From assembly GCA_030538115.1 (NCBI GenBank), contig JAUNUP010000016.1, forward strand, positions 15,643-79,642: DNA of 64,000 nt, written 5' to 3'. Positions 56,123 to 64,000 of this stretch are shown here, one piece after another. Source of the stretch: Dermatophilus congolensis (GTDB taxonomy: Bacteria > Actinomycetota > Actinomycetes > Actinomycetales > Dermatophilaceae). Below the pieces are notes generated by a model. That model saw nothing but the letters and a program-made list of their open reading frames with translations, had not been told where the DNA came from and made no database searches. Each line of letters starts with the position of its first letter. Positions within the stretch are counted from its first letter, which is position 1. The position numbers were made by a program, and so were the translations under genes.

Positions 56123-58354
56123 TCAGTCGATATCCGCCTCCCCCACCCGCACCGATACGAGGGGCAGCTTGTGTGCCCCTCGTATGGCTCGCATCGTGCC
56201 GAGGGCCCCGCACAGGGCCGGAGCGTGGGAGGGCGCGCACGTCACGAGCGCCACGGACGGCCGCTGCGTGCGGTTGTCGTCGTCGACGGTCACAGTGCCG
56301 TCGTGCGTCTCGAGCGGCCACGGTCCGAGCACGCGCACCGACGGAGCCACTGACTTCAGACCCGAGGCGCCCGTTTCGGCCAGGGCCTCGGTCACGGCGT
56401 CGAACGGGCCGGTGATCTTCGCGATCCACTTCAGGGGTGGCAGGTCGAGGCCTCGCCGCTCGTCGAGTTCACGTTCGGCGAACCATTCGGGCGCCGTCCT
56501 GACCAGCGCCTCCACCGGGCCGAGCGCCGGGGAGGCGGGCACTCCCGCGAGCACGATCCGCCCGCCGGACTGCCGGGAGCGGGTAAGGGCTGCCGCCTGC
56601 GCCCACCGACCGAGCGCCTGCTCACCGGCATCGAGGCGGGGGCGGTCGAGACTCGCCCAGGCGTCGAGGATGAGCGTGGCCGCGTACCCCGTGGCGGCCA
56701 CCGGCTCCGCACCCGGTGTGGCCACGACGATCGCCGGAGTAGCAGGCACGGTGGCCAGCACGTCTCCCCCGCCAGAGAACCGCACGGGCACACCGGGAAA
56801 CGCGCGCCCGATCTCTTCGACCGTGCGCTCCGCGCCGACGACGGTCGCGCGCAATGTCGAGGCACCACAGTGCGGGCACTCGTACTGCGGCACCGAGGTG
56901 CCACACCAGCGACACGTCGGAGCAGCCCCCGGCGCGGCCATCGCCAGCGGCCCGTGACAGTCGGGACACCTGGCGGCCAGCCCGCACGGTTTGCAGCTCA
57001 ACCCCGGCAGGTAGCCGCGTCGTGGCACCTGCACGAGCACCGGGCCCTTCTCCAGAGCCTTCTTGGCCGCCCGCCACGCCTCGCTCGGCAGACGCGCATG
57101 CGCGCCCGGGCCGTGATGCTCCTCCTGCCGGCCTTCTCCCGCCACCGTGACGGGCGCGCAGTGGGCACGTCGCCGCGCGGGCTCTTCTCCGATCGCGTGG
57201 ATCCACCCCTGCTCCAGCCACGCCTGCACGTGGGCGGTGCGCGTGAAACCCCCGACCAGCAGGGCCGCTCCTTCGTGGTCGCGCCGCAGCCGCAGAACGT
57301 CGCGCACATGCGGATAGGGAGCCCGCGGCTCGGAGAGCAGATCGTCGCCATCGCTCCACCAGGCCACCAGGCCCAGATCGCGGACCGGCGCGAACGCGGC
57401 CGCGCGCGTGCCGACCACGCAGCGCACGTGCCCGCGCAGCACCTTCAACCAGGCCGTGTACCGGGCCTCCGGCCCCTGGTCCGCGGTCAGGCGTACATGC
57501 TGGTCCTCACCCAGCACACGGGAGAAGGCCGCGTCGACCCGCTCGACATCGCGACGATCGGGCACCACGACGACCACCCCGCGCCCGGAGGCGAGCGTCG
57601 CCGCCGCGGCCTGCGCGAGAGCAACGGGCCAGTCGAGTGCTGGATCGTCGCTCGGTGACGCCACCCACGCCGCCGCCGGAGACCGACCGGCCGCGAGGTG
57701 CCCGAGAAAGCTGGGCCCGGCCACGTACCGCTCCCACGCCGCCGCGCGCGAAGCGCCGCCCACCTCGCCCCCGGATGGGGGGCCAGCGGCGTCAGCCGCG
57801 CCTTCTCCCGCGGACCGAGATGCCCCGCCCCGGCCGCGCGCCCCGCCAGGGGCCTCCACCGCGGGGGCCAGTGCGCGTTCTGCGGTGGCGTGGCGCGGGG
57901 GGATGGCGAGCCGCAGCACGTCGTCGAGTGTGCCGACGTGCGAGTCGGCCACGGCACGAGCCAACGCCAGGATCTCGGGCGTCAGCACCGCCTCAGGGCT
58001 CACGACCCGCCGGATCGGCTCGAGTCGACCGCTGTACTCGGCATCGCTGGTGCGCTCGACCACGAACCCGTCGATGTCTCGCCCGGCGAACCGCACCTTC
58101 ACGCGCACGCCGGCAGACGCGGTCGAGTCCATCTCCGCGGGCACGAGATAGTCGAAGTACCGGTCGAGGTGGGGCAGCCCCAGAGCCACGGCCACCCTGG
58201 CGACCGGACGATGCTCCGCGATCTTCACCCCGTCGATGACCCGGTCGCCCTTGACCCGCTGCGGTCCGGCCCCGAGAAGCAGGTCGAGACTGCCCTGCTC
58301 GGCGTTATCGCTCTGCCCGAGGGGCAGCATGCCCCCACCGACCGACCGTGTCAT
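56123..58354 (-). CDS. priA: PriA-like primosomal protein without helicase Walker A
   Basis: 743 residues from ATG 58354 (M-T-R-S-V-G-G-G), with CGGAGG nine bases upstream; the frame runs on to 58432. The N-terminal 3'-DNA-binding domain (R-V-A-V-A-L-G-L-P-H-L-D-R-Y-F-D-Y) and the zinc module (C-K-P-C-G-L-A-A-R-C-P-D-C-H, C-R-W-C-G, C-P-H-C-G) are clear. The ATPase region has lost G-x-x-G-x-G-K-T and the DEEH motif, as known for actinobacterial PriA. It is probably a structural replication-restart factor and not a helicase. Confidence 0.9.
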   Translation of the reverse strand: MTRSVGGGMLPLGQSDNAEQGSLDLLLGAGPQRVKGDRVIDGVKIAEHRPVARVAVALGLPHLDRYFDYLVPAEMDSTASAGVRVKVRFAGRDIDGFVVERTSDAEYSGRLEPIRRVVSPEAVLTPEILALARAVADSHVGTLDDVLRLAIPPRHATAERALAPAVEAPGGARGRGGASRSAGEGAADAAGPPSGGEVGGASRAAAWERYVAGPSFLGHLAAGRSPAAAWVASPSDDPALDWPVALAQAAAATLASGRGVVVVVPDRRDVERVDAAFSRVLGEDQHVRLTADQGPEARYTAWLKVLRGHVRCVVGTRAAAFAPVRDLGLVAWWSDGDDLLSEPRAPYPHVRDVLRLRRDHEGAALLVGGFTRTAHVQAWLEQGWIHAIGEEPARRRAHCAPVTVAGEGRQEEHHGPGAHARLPSEAWRAAKKALEKGPVLVQVPRRGYLPGLSCKPCGLAARCPDCHGPLAMAAPGAAPTCRWCGTSVPQYECPHCGASTLRATVVGAERTVEEIGRAFPGVPVRFSGGGDVLATVPATPAIVVATPGAEPVAATGYAATLILDAWASLDRPRLDAGEQALGRWAQAAALTRSRQSGGRIVLAGVPASPALGPVEALVRTAPEWFAERELDERRGLDLPPLKWIAKITGPFDAVTEALAETGASGLKSVAPSVRVLGPWPLETHDGTVTVDDDNRTQRPSVALVTCAPSHAPALCGALGTMRAIRGAHKLPLVSVRVGEADID

Positions 58355-58438
58355 CGACTCCACCTCCGCCCGCTCGTTCACCCCGCCGTCGCCTCCAGTC
58401 CTACACGCCGGCACCGACAGAGTCACCCGCAAACGCGG

Positions 58439-58466
58439 CGAGCCCCGGGCCTATGCCCGGGGCTCG
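58439..58466 (-). terminator. Stem-loop between metK and priA
   Basis: Perfect 12-bp arms, CGAGCCCCGGGC at 58439-58450 and its complement at 58455-58466, with a four-base loop, 18 bases past the metK stop. It separates the metK transcript from priA. Confidence 0.85.
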
Positions 58467-58484
58467 TCGAAAGCGAAGCGAGAG

Positions 58485-59702
58485 TCAGCCGCGCACAGCG
58501 CGCTGCAACTCCTCGACGCGGTTGACCTTCTCCCACGTGAACGGGTTGTGCACGCCGTCGGCAGCGGTGCGACCGAAGTGACCGTAGGCAGCCGTCGCCT
58601 TGTAAATCGGACGCAGCAGATCGAGCTCGTCGATGATCGCTGCGGGGCGCAGGTCGAAGACGCTGGTGATGGCCCTCTGGATCGCGTCGATCGGGGCGGC
58701 CTCGGTGCCAAAGGTCTCGACGTAGAGGCCGACCGGCTGGGCCTTGCCGATGGCGTAGGCGGTCTGCACCTCGCAGCGCGTCGCCAGGCCGGCGGCCACG
58801 ACGTTCTTGGCCACCCAGCGGGTCGCGTACGCGGCGGAACGGTCGACCTTGCTCGGGTCCTTGCCCGAGAACGCGCCGCCGCCGTGGCGGGCCATGCCGC
58901 CGTAGGTGTCGACGATGATCTTGCGGCCGGTCAGACCCGCGTCGCCCATCGGACCACCGACGACGAACTTGCCGGTCGGGTTCACCAGCGTGCGGTAGTC
59001 CGAGATGTCGAGCTGCACGCCCGAGTCGGCCAGGTCTTCGAGAACCGGCTTGATGACGAGCTTCTCCACATCGGGCTGCAGCAGCGCCTCGAGGCTCACG
59101 TCCTCCGCATGCTGGCTCGACACCACGACCGTGTCGAGGGAGACGGGTGTGTCACCGTCGTAGGCGATGGTCACCTGGGTCTTGCCGTCGGGGCGCAGGT
59201 AGGCCATCTGGCCCGACTTGCGCACCGCGGTGAGGCGCTCGGCGAGGCGGTGGGCCACGAAAATCGGCAGCGGCATGTACTCGGGAGTGTCGGCGCACGC
59301 GTAACCGAACATGAGGCCCTGGTCGCCGGCGCCCTGCTTGTCGAGCGGGTCGACGCCACCGGTACGGCTCTCGTAAGCCGTGTCGACACCCTGCGCGATG
59401 TCGGCGCTCTGCTCGCCGATCGAGATCTCGACACCACAGGTTGTGCCGTCGAAGCCCTTGACCGAGCTGTCGTAGCCGATGCCGATGATCGTCTTACGCA
59501 CCAGGCTCGGGATGTCGACGTAGCCCGTCGTCGCGACCTCGCCGGCAACGTGCACGAGACCGGTCGTCACCATCGTCTCGACCGCCACGCGGGCGTGCGG
59601 GTCCTGCTCCAGCATCGCGTCGAGGATGGAGTCACTGATCTGGTCACAGATCTTGTCGGGGTGACCCTCGGTGACGGACTCGGACGTGAACAGACGGGAC
59701 AC
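58485..59702 (-). CDS. metK: S-adenosylmethionine synthase
   Basis: 405 residues from GTG 59702 ([18 protein letters not shown]), which has TAGGAG ten bases upstream and matches family starts. A longer reading to 59792 would add an unconserved tail. The ATP site G-H-P-D-K-I-C-D (His14), F-G-Y-A-C and the loop [10 protein letters not shown] are present. It makes SAM from methionine and ATP. The 105-base leader to coaBC holds no visible SAM riboswitch. Confidence 0.96.
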   Translation of the reverse strand: MSRLFTSESVTEGHPDKICDQISDSILDAMLEQDPHARVAVETMVTTGLVHVAGEVATTGYVDIPSLVRKTIIGIGYDSSVKGFDGTTCGVEISIGEQSADIAQGVDTAYESRTGGVDPLDKQGAGDQGLMFGYACADTPEYMPLPIFVAHRLAERLTAVRKSGQMAYLRPDGKTQVTIAYDGDTPVSLDTVVVSSQHAEDVSLEALLQPDVEKLVIKPVLEDLADSGVQLDISDYRTLVNPTGKFVVGGPMGDAGLTGRKIIVDTYGGMARHGGGAFSGKDPSKVDRSAAYATRWVAKNVVAAGLATRCEVQTAYAIGKAQPVGLYVETFGTEAAPIDAIQRAITSVFDLRPAAIIDELDLLRPIYKATAAYGHFGRTAADGVHNPFTWEKVNRVEELQRAVRG

Positions 59703-59807
59703 GGGAATACTGCTCCTAGCTGCCGCTGCATCGCGCGGCTCGTCGGGGTGGACATGGCTGTCCGTCGTCATGCGTGAGCGTGCTGCCCGCATGTCTGAGC
59801 GTCGAGT

Positions 59808-61151
59808 CTACGACCGGCCGACGCGCGAGCCGATCTCGTCCCAGATGGCCTCTGAGATGTCGCTCTTGTTCGCCGGCCCCACCAGTCGGGGGTCGGTCGC
59901 GGTGTCGGGTGTCGTCAGCAGGTACACCGTCGAGGAGTCCTTTCCGAACGTGACGTCGGCACCCACTTCGTTGGCGACGAGCAGGTCGACTCCCTTGCGC
60001 GCGAACTTGGCCCGCGCGTGGTGCAGCACGTCGCCTTCGTCGTCGCCGGTCTCCGCGGCGAACCCGACGATGAACGGCGCAGCCAACCCGGCCGCGTTCC
60101 GAGCGGCCACCAGGTCGGCCAGGATGTCGGGGTTTCGCACGAGCTCGATCACCGGCGCATCCTGCTCCTCCTGGGAGCGGGTGGCGTCGTGCGTCTTCTT
60201 CATCTTCGACCCTGCCACCGTGCGAGGCCGGAAATCGGCGACCGCGGCGGCCATGATCACGACGTCCGTCGCAACGCGCGGCTCACCGCTGCCGCCGGAA
60301 GCGTCTCCGTCGGCCCATGTGAGGCCGAGCGCCTCGGCGAACACCGCGGTTTTCATCTCTCGCGCGCTCTCGACCGGCACTACACGCACGCCCGCCGGAA
60401 CGGGCAGCGACACGTTCGCGGAGACGAGGGTGACCTCGGCCCCGCGGCGCGCGGCGATCTCCGCGAGGGCGTACCCCTGCTTGCCAGAGCTGCGGTTGCC
60501 AAGAAAGCGCACCGGGTCGAGCGCCTCGCGGGTGCCGCCCGCGCTGACGACCACCCGCAGCCCTTCGAGCGGGCGGGCCGCGTCAAAAGCTCCCTGGCCG
60601 TTGAGCACGGCGAGCGAGGCCTCGTAGATGTCCTCGGGCTCGGGCATGCGTCCTTTACCGGTGTCGGTGCCAGTCAAGCGCCCGCTCGCGGGCTCGATCA
60701 CGTGCACCCCGCGAGACCGCAGCGTCGCCACGTTCGCGGTGGTCGCCGCGTGCTCCCACATCTCGGTGTGCATCGCGGGAGCCATCACCACGGGACAGGA
60801 GGCGGTCAGCAGCACGTTGGTGAGCAGGTCGTCGGCCAGTCCGTGAGCGGCCCGGGCCAACAGGTCGGCCGTTGCCGGCGCGACCACGACGAGGTCGGCG
60901 CGCTGGCCGAGCATCACGTGACGCACGTCCTGCACCGAATCCCAGACCTCGCTGGTCACGTCGTGCCCCGAGAGGGCCGACCACGTCGGCTCGCCCACGA
61001 AACGCAAAGCAGCCTCGGTCGGAACTACGGTGACATCGAAACCGGACTCGGTGAACCGGCGCAGCAGCGACGCGGCCTTGTACGCCGCGATACCGCCGCC
61101 GACACCGAGAACGACGCGACGTCCGGCGCCCACGGCTCCGGGCTCGGCCAT
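59808..61151 (-). CDS. coaBC: Bifunctional phosphopantothenoylcysteine synthetase/decarboxylase
   Basis: 447 residues from ATG 61151 (M-A-E-P-G-A-V-G-A-G-R-R-V-V-L-G-V); a frame to 61346 is unlikely. The CoaC half has G-G-G-I-A-A-Y-K and M-A-P-A-M-H-T-E-M-W. The CoaB half starts near residue 200 with V-S-A-G-G-T-R-E and N-R-S-S-G-K-Q-G-Y-A. It makes phosphopantetheine from phosphopantothenate and cysteine for coenzyme A. It follows rpoZ by 37 bases. Confidence 0.95.
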   Translation of the reverse strand: MAEPGAVGAGRRVVLGVGGGIAAYKAASLLRRFTESGFDVTVVPTEAALRFVGEPTWSALSGHDVTSEVWDSVQDVRHVMLGQRADLVVVAPATADLLARAAHGLADDLLTNVLLTASCPVVMAPAMHTEMWEHAATTANVATLRSRGVHVIEPASGRLTGTDTGKGRMPEPEDIYEASLAVLNGQGAFDAARPLEGLRVVVSAGGTREALDPVRFLGNRSSGKQGYALAEIAARRGAEVTLVSANVSLPVPAGVRVVPVESAREMKTAVFAEALGLTWADGDASGGSGEPRVATDVVIMAAAVADFRPRTVAGSKMKKTHDATRSQEEQDAPVIELVRNPDILADLVAARNAAGLAAPFIVGFAAETGDDEGDVLHHARAKFARKGVDLLVANEVGADVTFGKDSSTVYLLTTPDTATDPRLVGPANKSDISEAIWDEIGSRVGRS

Positions 61152-61188
61152 GCTCACTCCCGCAAGGTCAAGGGGTGTTGAAGAAAGG

Positions 61189-61452
61189 TCAGGCCTCGAC
61201 CGGCGTCGAGGTGAGCAAGCCCTCGTTGATCTCGCGCAGCGCCACCGACAGCGGCTTCTCGCGCACCTCGGTCTCCAGCAACGGGCCCACGTACTCGAGC
61301 AGACCCTCGGAGAGCTGGCTGTAGTAGGCGTTGATCTGGCGGGCACGCTTGGCCGAGTAGATCACGAGCGCGTACTTGCTGTCCGCGGCCTGGAGCAGGT
61401 CGTCGATGGGCGGGTTGGTGATACCGATCGGCTCGGCAATCGTGCCTGACAC
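61189..61452 (-). CDS. rpoZ: RNA polymerase omega subunit
   Basis: 87 residues. The core [31 protein letters not shown] is diagnostic. The subunit helps assemble beta-prime into RNA polymerase. The gmk-rpoZ-coaBC order is conserved in actinobacteria. Confidence 0.97.
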   Translation of the reverse strand: MSGTIAEPIGITNPPIDDLLQAADSKYALVIYSAKRARQINAYYSQLSEGLLEYVGPLLETEVREKPLSVALREINEGLLTSTPVEA

Positions 61453-61474
61453 GTATTTCTCTTTCGTCGAGAGA

Positions 61475-62032
61475 CTAGGGATCGATCAATGATACGAGTT
61501 CTTCGGCGGCGCGCCGCACATCGTCGTTGACGATGGACACGTCGAACTCGGCCTTGGCGTCGAGTTCGACCACCGCCGTGCGCAGGCGAGCCTCCCGCTC
61601 CTCCTCGCTCTCGGTGCCTCTGCCGACGAGCCGACGCACCAGTTCTTCCCAGCTCGGTGGCTCGAGGAAGACGAAGAGGGCATCAGGCATGGTCGTGCGC
61701 ACCTGACGCGCACCCTGCAGGTCGATCTCCAACAGCACCGGCCGCCCTTCGGCCAGCGCGGCAGCCACGGGAGCGCGCAGAGTCCCGTAACTGGCCCGGC
61801 CGTGGACGACGGCGGTCTCGAGAAACTCGCCCGCCGCCTCGCGCGACTCGAACTCCTCAGGGGTGAGAAAGACGTAATGCACGCCGTCGATCTCACCCGG
61901 TCGTGGAGGTCGAGTCGTCGCCGAGACGGAGACGAGAACCCCGGGATGATGCTCGCGCACGTACGCAGCGATCGTCCCCTTGCCCACGGCGGTGGGACCG
62001 GCGAGAACGACCAGGCGACGCGCCCGGCTCAC
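61475..62032 (-). CDS. gmk: Guanylate kinase
   Basis: 185 residues from GTG 62032 ([14 protein letters not shown]); the frame reading to 62089 would overlap mihF. The P-loop G-P-T-A-V-G-K-G-T (12-20), then T-R-P-P-R-P-G-E and E-I-D-L-Q-G-A-R, match the family. It phosphorylates GMP to GDP. Its start lies one base after the mihF stop. Confidence 0.95.
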   Translation of the reverse strand: MSRARRLVVLAGPTAVGKGTIAAYVREHHPGVLVSVSATTRPPRPGEIDGVHYVFLTPEEFESREAAGEFLETAVVHGRASYGTLRAPVAAALAEGRPVLLEIDLQGARQVRTTMPDALFVFLEPPSWEELVRRLVGRGTESEEEREARLRTAVVELDAKAEFDVSIVNDDVRRAAEELVSLIDP

Positions 62033-62033
62033 C

Positions 62034-62351
62034 TCAGCTCTCGCCGAAGCGGTCGAGCAGAGCTGCGATCTGGTTGGCGCCGAGGCCACGTACGCGACGG
62101 GTCTCGGAGATGCCGATCTCTTCCATGATCTGCTTCGCGCGGACGCGGCCGACGCCCGGCATCGACTCGAGCAGCGACGAGACCTTCATCTTGCCGATGA
62201 TCTCGTTGGTCTTGCCCTCGTTGATCACGTCGGTCAGCGAGCCCTGCGACGCCTTGAGGCGGTGCTTGACGGCCGCGCGCTCGCGACGTGCCTCGGCAGC
62301 CTTCTCCAAGGCCTGTGCGCGCTGCTCGGGCGTGAGCTGGGGTAGAGCCAC
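62034..62351 (-). CDS. mihF: Integration host factor, actinobacterial type
   Basis: 105 residues: M-A-L-P-Q-L-T-P-E-Q-R and a conserved helical body with the helix-two-turn-helix G-V-G-R-V-R-A-K-Q-I-M-E-E-I-G. This actinobacterial nucleoid protein (mIHF/sIHF) bends DNA and is unrelated to the two-subunit E. coli IHF. The gene leads the mihF-gmk-rpoZ-coaBC run; a 319-base gap precedes it. Confidence 0.95.
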   Translation of the reverse strand: MALPQLTPEQRAQALEKAAEARRERAAVKHRLKASQGSLTDVINEGKTNEIIGKMKVSSLLESMPGVGRVRAKQIMEEIGISETRRVRGLGANQIAALLDRFGES

Positions 62352-62670
62352 GTGTCTCTCCTACTAACGGTTGACCGCCCGGTGCCGCGTGCTGCAGCAC
62401 CGATGTGGTGGGTTTGTTGTCACGGGCGGACCTCCGAGATCCGCCGTCCGGATGAGACTAACTCGCCCGAAGCGGCTGGTCGGGGCCACTAGTGACACTG
62501 AATTCAGTTGGCGCAAAGAACATTTCGCTGTGTCCGATCGAGGCGGACACCGACCGGCCCTCGCCGCGAGATGACACGTCACCCGGCCGAAGCGGAGGTC
62601 CAGTACGGCGTGTGTCCAGCACAACCGTCCATGCAGAACCTAGCGAGGGCCCGCGACCTGCGCAAGGAGA
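62352..62670. other. 319-bp gap upstream of mihF
   Basis: It contains the mihF promoter and leader. A 12-bp palindrome, ACTGAATTCAGT, lies at 62497-62508 in the less GC-rich part of the gap. No gene, tRNA or terminator stem is clear. Confidence 0.5.
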
Positions 62671-63015
62671 TCAACCACCCTGTCCTGACGCGTCGTCACC
62701 TGCGGCGATGGCTTTGTGATGACGGATCACCTCGTCCACCACGAAGGCGAGGAATTTCTCCGCGAAAGCCGGGTCCAACTGGGCCGATACCGCCAGCGAA
62801 CGGAGACGGTCGATCTGGGCCCGTTCACGGTCGGGGTCAGCCGGCGGCAACCCCACATGCGCCTTGAGCTTGCCGACGCGCTGCGTACACTTGAATCGCT
62901 CGGCAAGTAAATACATCATCGCCGCGTCGATGTTGTCGATCGAGTGGCGAATCTCGAGCAACTCCTCCGGCACGTCAGCCGTCTGACCAGACTGCGAAAG
63001 CACGTCGTCGGTCAT
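62671..63015 (-). CDS. AroQ-class chorismate mutase
   Basis: 114 residues. The all-helical AroQ-type sequence reads R-H-S-I-D-N-I-D-A-A-M-M-Y-L-L-A-E-R-F-K near the N-terminus, then P-D-R-E-R-A-Q and F-L-A-F-V-V-D-E-V-I-R-H-H. The enzyme makes prephenate from chorismate for Phe/Tyr synthesis. Its ATG overlaps the pyrF stop by four bases (ATGA). Chorismate mutase at this location, between pyrF and mihF, is unusual. Confidence 0.88.
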   Translation of the reverse strand: MTDDVLSQSGQTADVPEELLEIRHSIDNIDAAMMYLLAERFKCTQRVGKLKAHVGLPPADPDRERAQIDRLRSLAVSAQLDPAFAEKFLAFVVDEVIRHHKAIAAGDDASGQGG

Positions 63016-63902
63016 CGGAGCCCCAGCGAGTCGACGAGTTCATCCGCCACCTGGATCGCACGAACTCGCAGGTCAGAAGCATTCGGACCAGCCGAGAGCA
63101 CGTCACGGCTACTGCTCGCCAGCACGTTGGGCCGGGCCTGCCCGAATACCCGGGCGAGATCTTCGGCCGTTCCGCCCTGCGCTCCGACCCCCGGGGCGAG
63201 CAGCGGCGCGTTGGCTGCGGCCAGATCGATCCCAAGGTTGCCAACAGCATCGCCTACGGTAGCGCCGACCACGAGGCCGACACTGCCCAGAACGCCCGCG
63301 GAGGCGGCAGCCGCGTTGTCCTGACCGGCACCGGCTACGATCCCGGCCGCGACGCTGCGCGAACCGCCTTCTCCGTCTCCGGCCGGTGACGCCACAGCGT
63401 GCTGCACACTCGCCCCCTCGGGGTTCGATGTGAGAGCGAGCACAAACACCCCTCGCCCCGTCCGCGCAGCGAGATCGAGCGCCGGCCGCAACGAGCCGTA
63501 GCCCAGGTAGGGACTCACGGTCATCGCGTCGGCCCGGAGCGGTGAGTCGTCGCCGAGGTAGGCGTCGGCGTAGCCCGCCATCGTCGAGCCGATGTCGCCG
63601 CGCTTGGCGTCGAGGATCGACAGCGTGCCCGCCTCTCGGAGGCCGGCGAGCGTGCGCTCGAGCACTGCGACACCGGCGCTGCCGAACCGTTCGAAGAATG
63701 CCGACTGCGGCTTGACCGCGGCGACCGTGCCTCCGAAGGCCTCGACGCACGTCATCGCGAACGTCTCGAGCCCGCCGATATCGTCGGGCAGGCCCCACGA
63801 GGCCAGCAGCGAGGCGTGCGGGTCGATACCGACGCACAGCGGACCGTGCGTGGTCATGGCGGCCCGGAGTCGGGCTCCGAACGTGTCATCCGGCGTGGAC
63901 AT
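63012..63902 (-). CDS. pyrF: Orotidine-5'-phosphate decarboxylase (type 2)
   Basis: 296 residues, with GAAGGAG before ATG 63902. The catalytic D-A-K-R-G-D-I-G-S-T-M (Asp98, Lys100) and V-K-P-Q-S-A-F-F-E-R-F-G mark the type 2 family used by actinobacteria. The enzyme forms UMP from OMP. An acid/Gly-rich stretch near 175-220 differs from the classic type 1 enzyme. Confidence 0.95.
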   Translation of the reverse strand: MSTPDDTFGARLRAAMTTHGPLCVGIDPHASLLASWGLPDDIGGLETFAMTCVEAFGGTVAAVKPQSAFFERFGSAGVAVLERTLAGLREAGTLSILDAKRGDIGSTMAGYADAYLGDDSPLRADAMTVSPYLGYGSLRPALDLAARTGRGVFVLALTSNPEGASVQHAVASPAGDGEGGSRSVAAGIVAGAGQDNAAAASAGVLGSVGLVVGATVGDAVGNLGIDLAAANAPLLAPGVGAQGGTAEDLARVFGQARPNVLASSSRDVLSAGPNASDLRVRAIQVADELVDSLGLR

Positions 63903-64000
63903 GGCGCTCCTTCGCTAGCTTCTCTGCTCAGGTCGATTGTCGGATGCGGTGTCGATGGCCGGACGCTGAAGCGAACCGGACCGCCCGGGGGTGGGCAGCT
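63903..64000. other. Window edge, probable 3' end of an upstream pyrimidine gene
   Basis: On the minus strand two reading frames reach stops (near 63918 and 63930) before pyrF. In actinobacteria carB or pyrD commonly precedes pyrF, so one of these stops could end that gene. The 98 bases are too short to identify a product. Confidence 0.2.

Noticed and set aside
58485..59792. 435-residue metK start
   Set aside because: GTG 59702 has TAGGAG and matches known MetK N-termini; the extra 30 residues are unconserved.

Overview
The window is chromosomal DNA of a high-GC actinomycete. The markers are WhiB1 and WhiB2, MtrA-MtrB-LpqB, the actinobacterial integration host factor, mycothione reductase, F420 biosynthesis genes, a PdtaS-type histidine kinase, and many GTG starts. 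Gene order in several blocks matches the Mycobacterium tuberculosis Rv3219-Rv3262 neighbourhood (whiB1/pdtaS; an Rv3235-like gene; secA1-hpf-comF-lpqB-mtrB-mtrA-sahH; mycothione reductase is a local addition; SIS-manB-DUF3499-Rv3259-like-whiB2-fbiA-fbiB). There is no cell-wall mycolate gene set, so a Micrococcales member (Dermatophilaceae/Dermacoccaceae-like) is my best guess. Species cannot be fixed from the sequence alone.

Layout. 0-9.2 kb: a nitronate monooxygenase-family gene cut by the window edge, with a perfect palindrome upstream; about 0.9 kb of non-coding DNA; whiB1; pdtaS; and the 180-kDa-type NAD-glutamate dehydrogenase. 9.4-15.5 kb: a small-gene cluster that may be transcribed without a leader, a DUF2505 gene, a minus-strand run DUF6912 / WS-DGAT acyltransferase / MinD-CpaE-like ATPase, a BldC-like regulator, and an Rv3235-family gene. 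15.5-24.6 kb: secA, hpf, comF and the lpqB-mtrB-mtrA envelope-stress operon. 24.6-30.1 kb: a variable segment in place of the usual mtrA-tmk-sahH order. It holds a VOC-SRPBCC fusion with a suspect 3' end, sahH with a partial 3' duplication, and a class F sortase with its surface protein. 30.1-39.3 kb: mycothione reductase, mannose-phosphate metabolism, whiB2, and F420 biosynthesis (fbiA-fbiB).

39.3-44.4 kb: two secreted cell-wall proteins (an M15-like peptidase with a peptidoglycan-binding domain, and a SpoIID/LytB-FG-GAP protein), then a PH-domain protein with hisG and hisE. 44.4-50.4 kb: a MetF-like reductase and a riboflavin operon ribD-ribE-ribM-ribBA-ribH, nearly all translationally coupled and preceded by an FMN riboswitch. 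50.4-64 kb: two sugar/nucleoside-type kinases, then a housekeeping run written right to left: pyrF-chorismate mutase, mihF-gmk-rpoZ-coaBC, metK, priA, def-fmt-rsmB, rpe.

Most of the window is conserved core genome. I did not find a clearly new multi-gene system. The best candidates for follow-up are the sortase F/surface-protein pair with an R-I-D-T-G anchor, the rearranged junction between the VOC-SRPBCC gene and sahH, the FbiB protein with an eroded C-terminal reductase domain, and the Rv3259-like metallopeptidase-fold protein that lacks its HExxH histidines. No tRNA, rRNA, CRISPR array or intact insertion sequence was seen.
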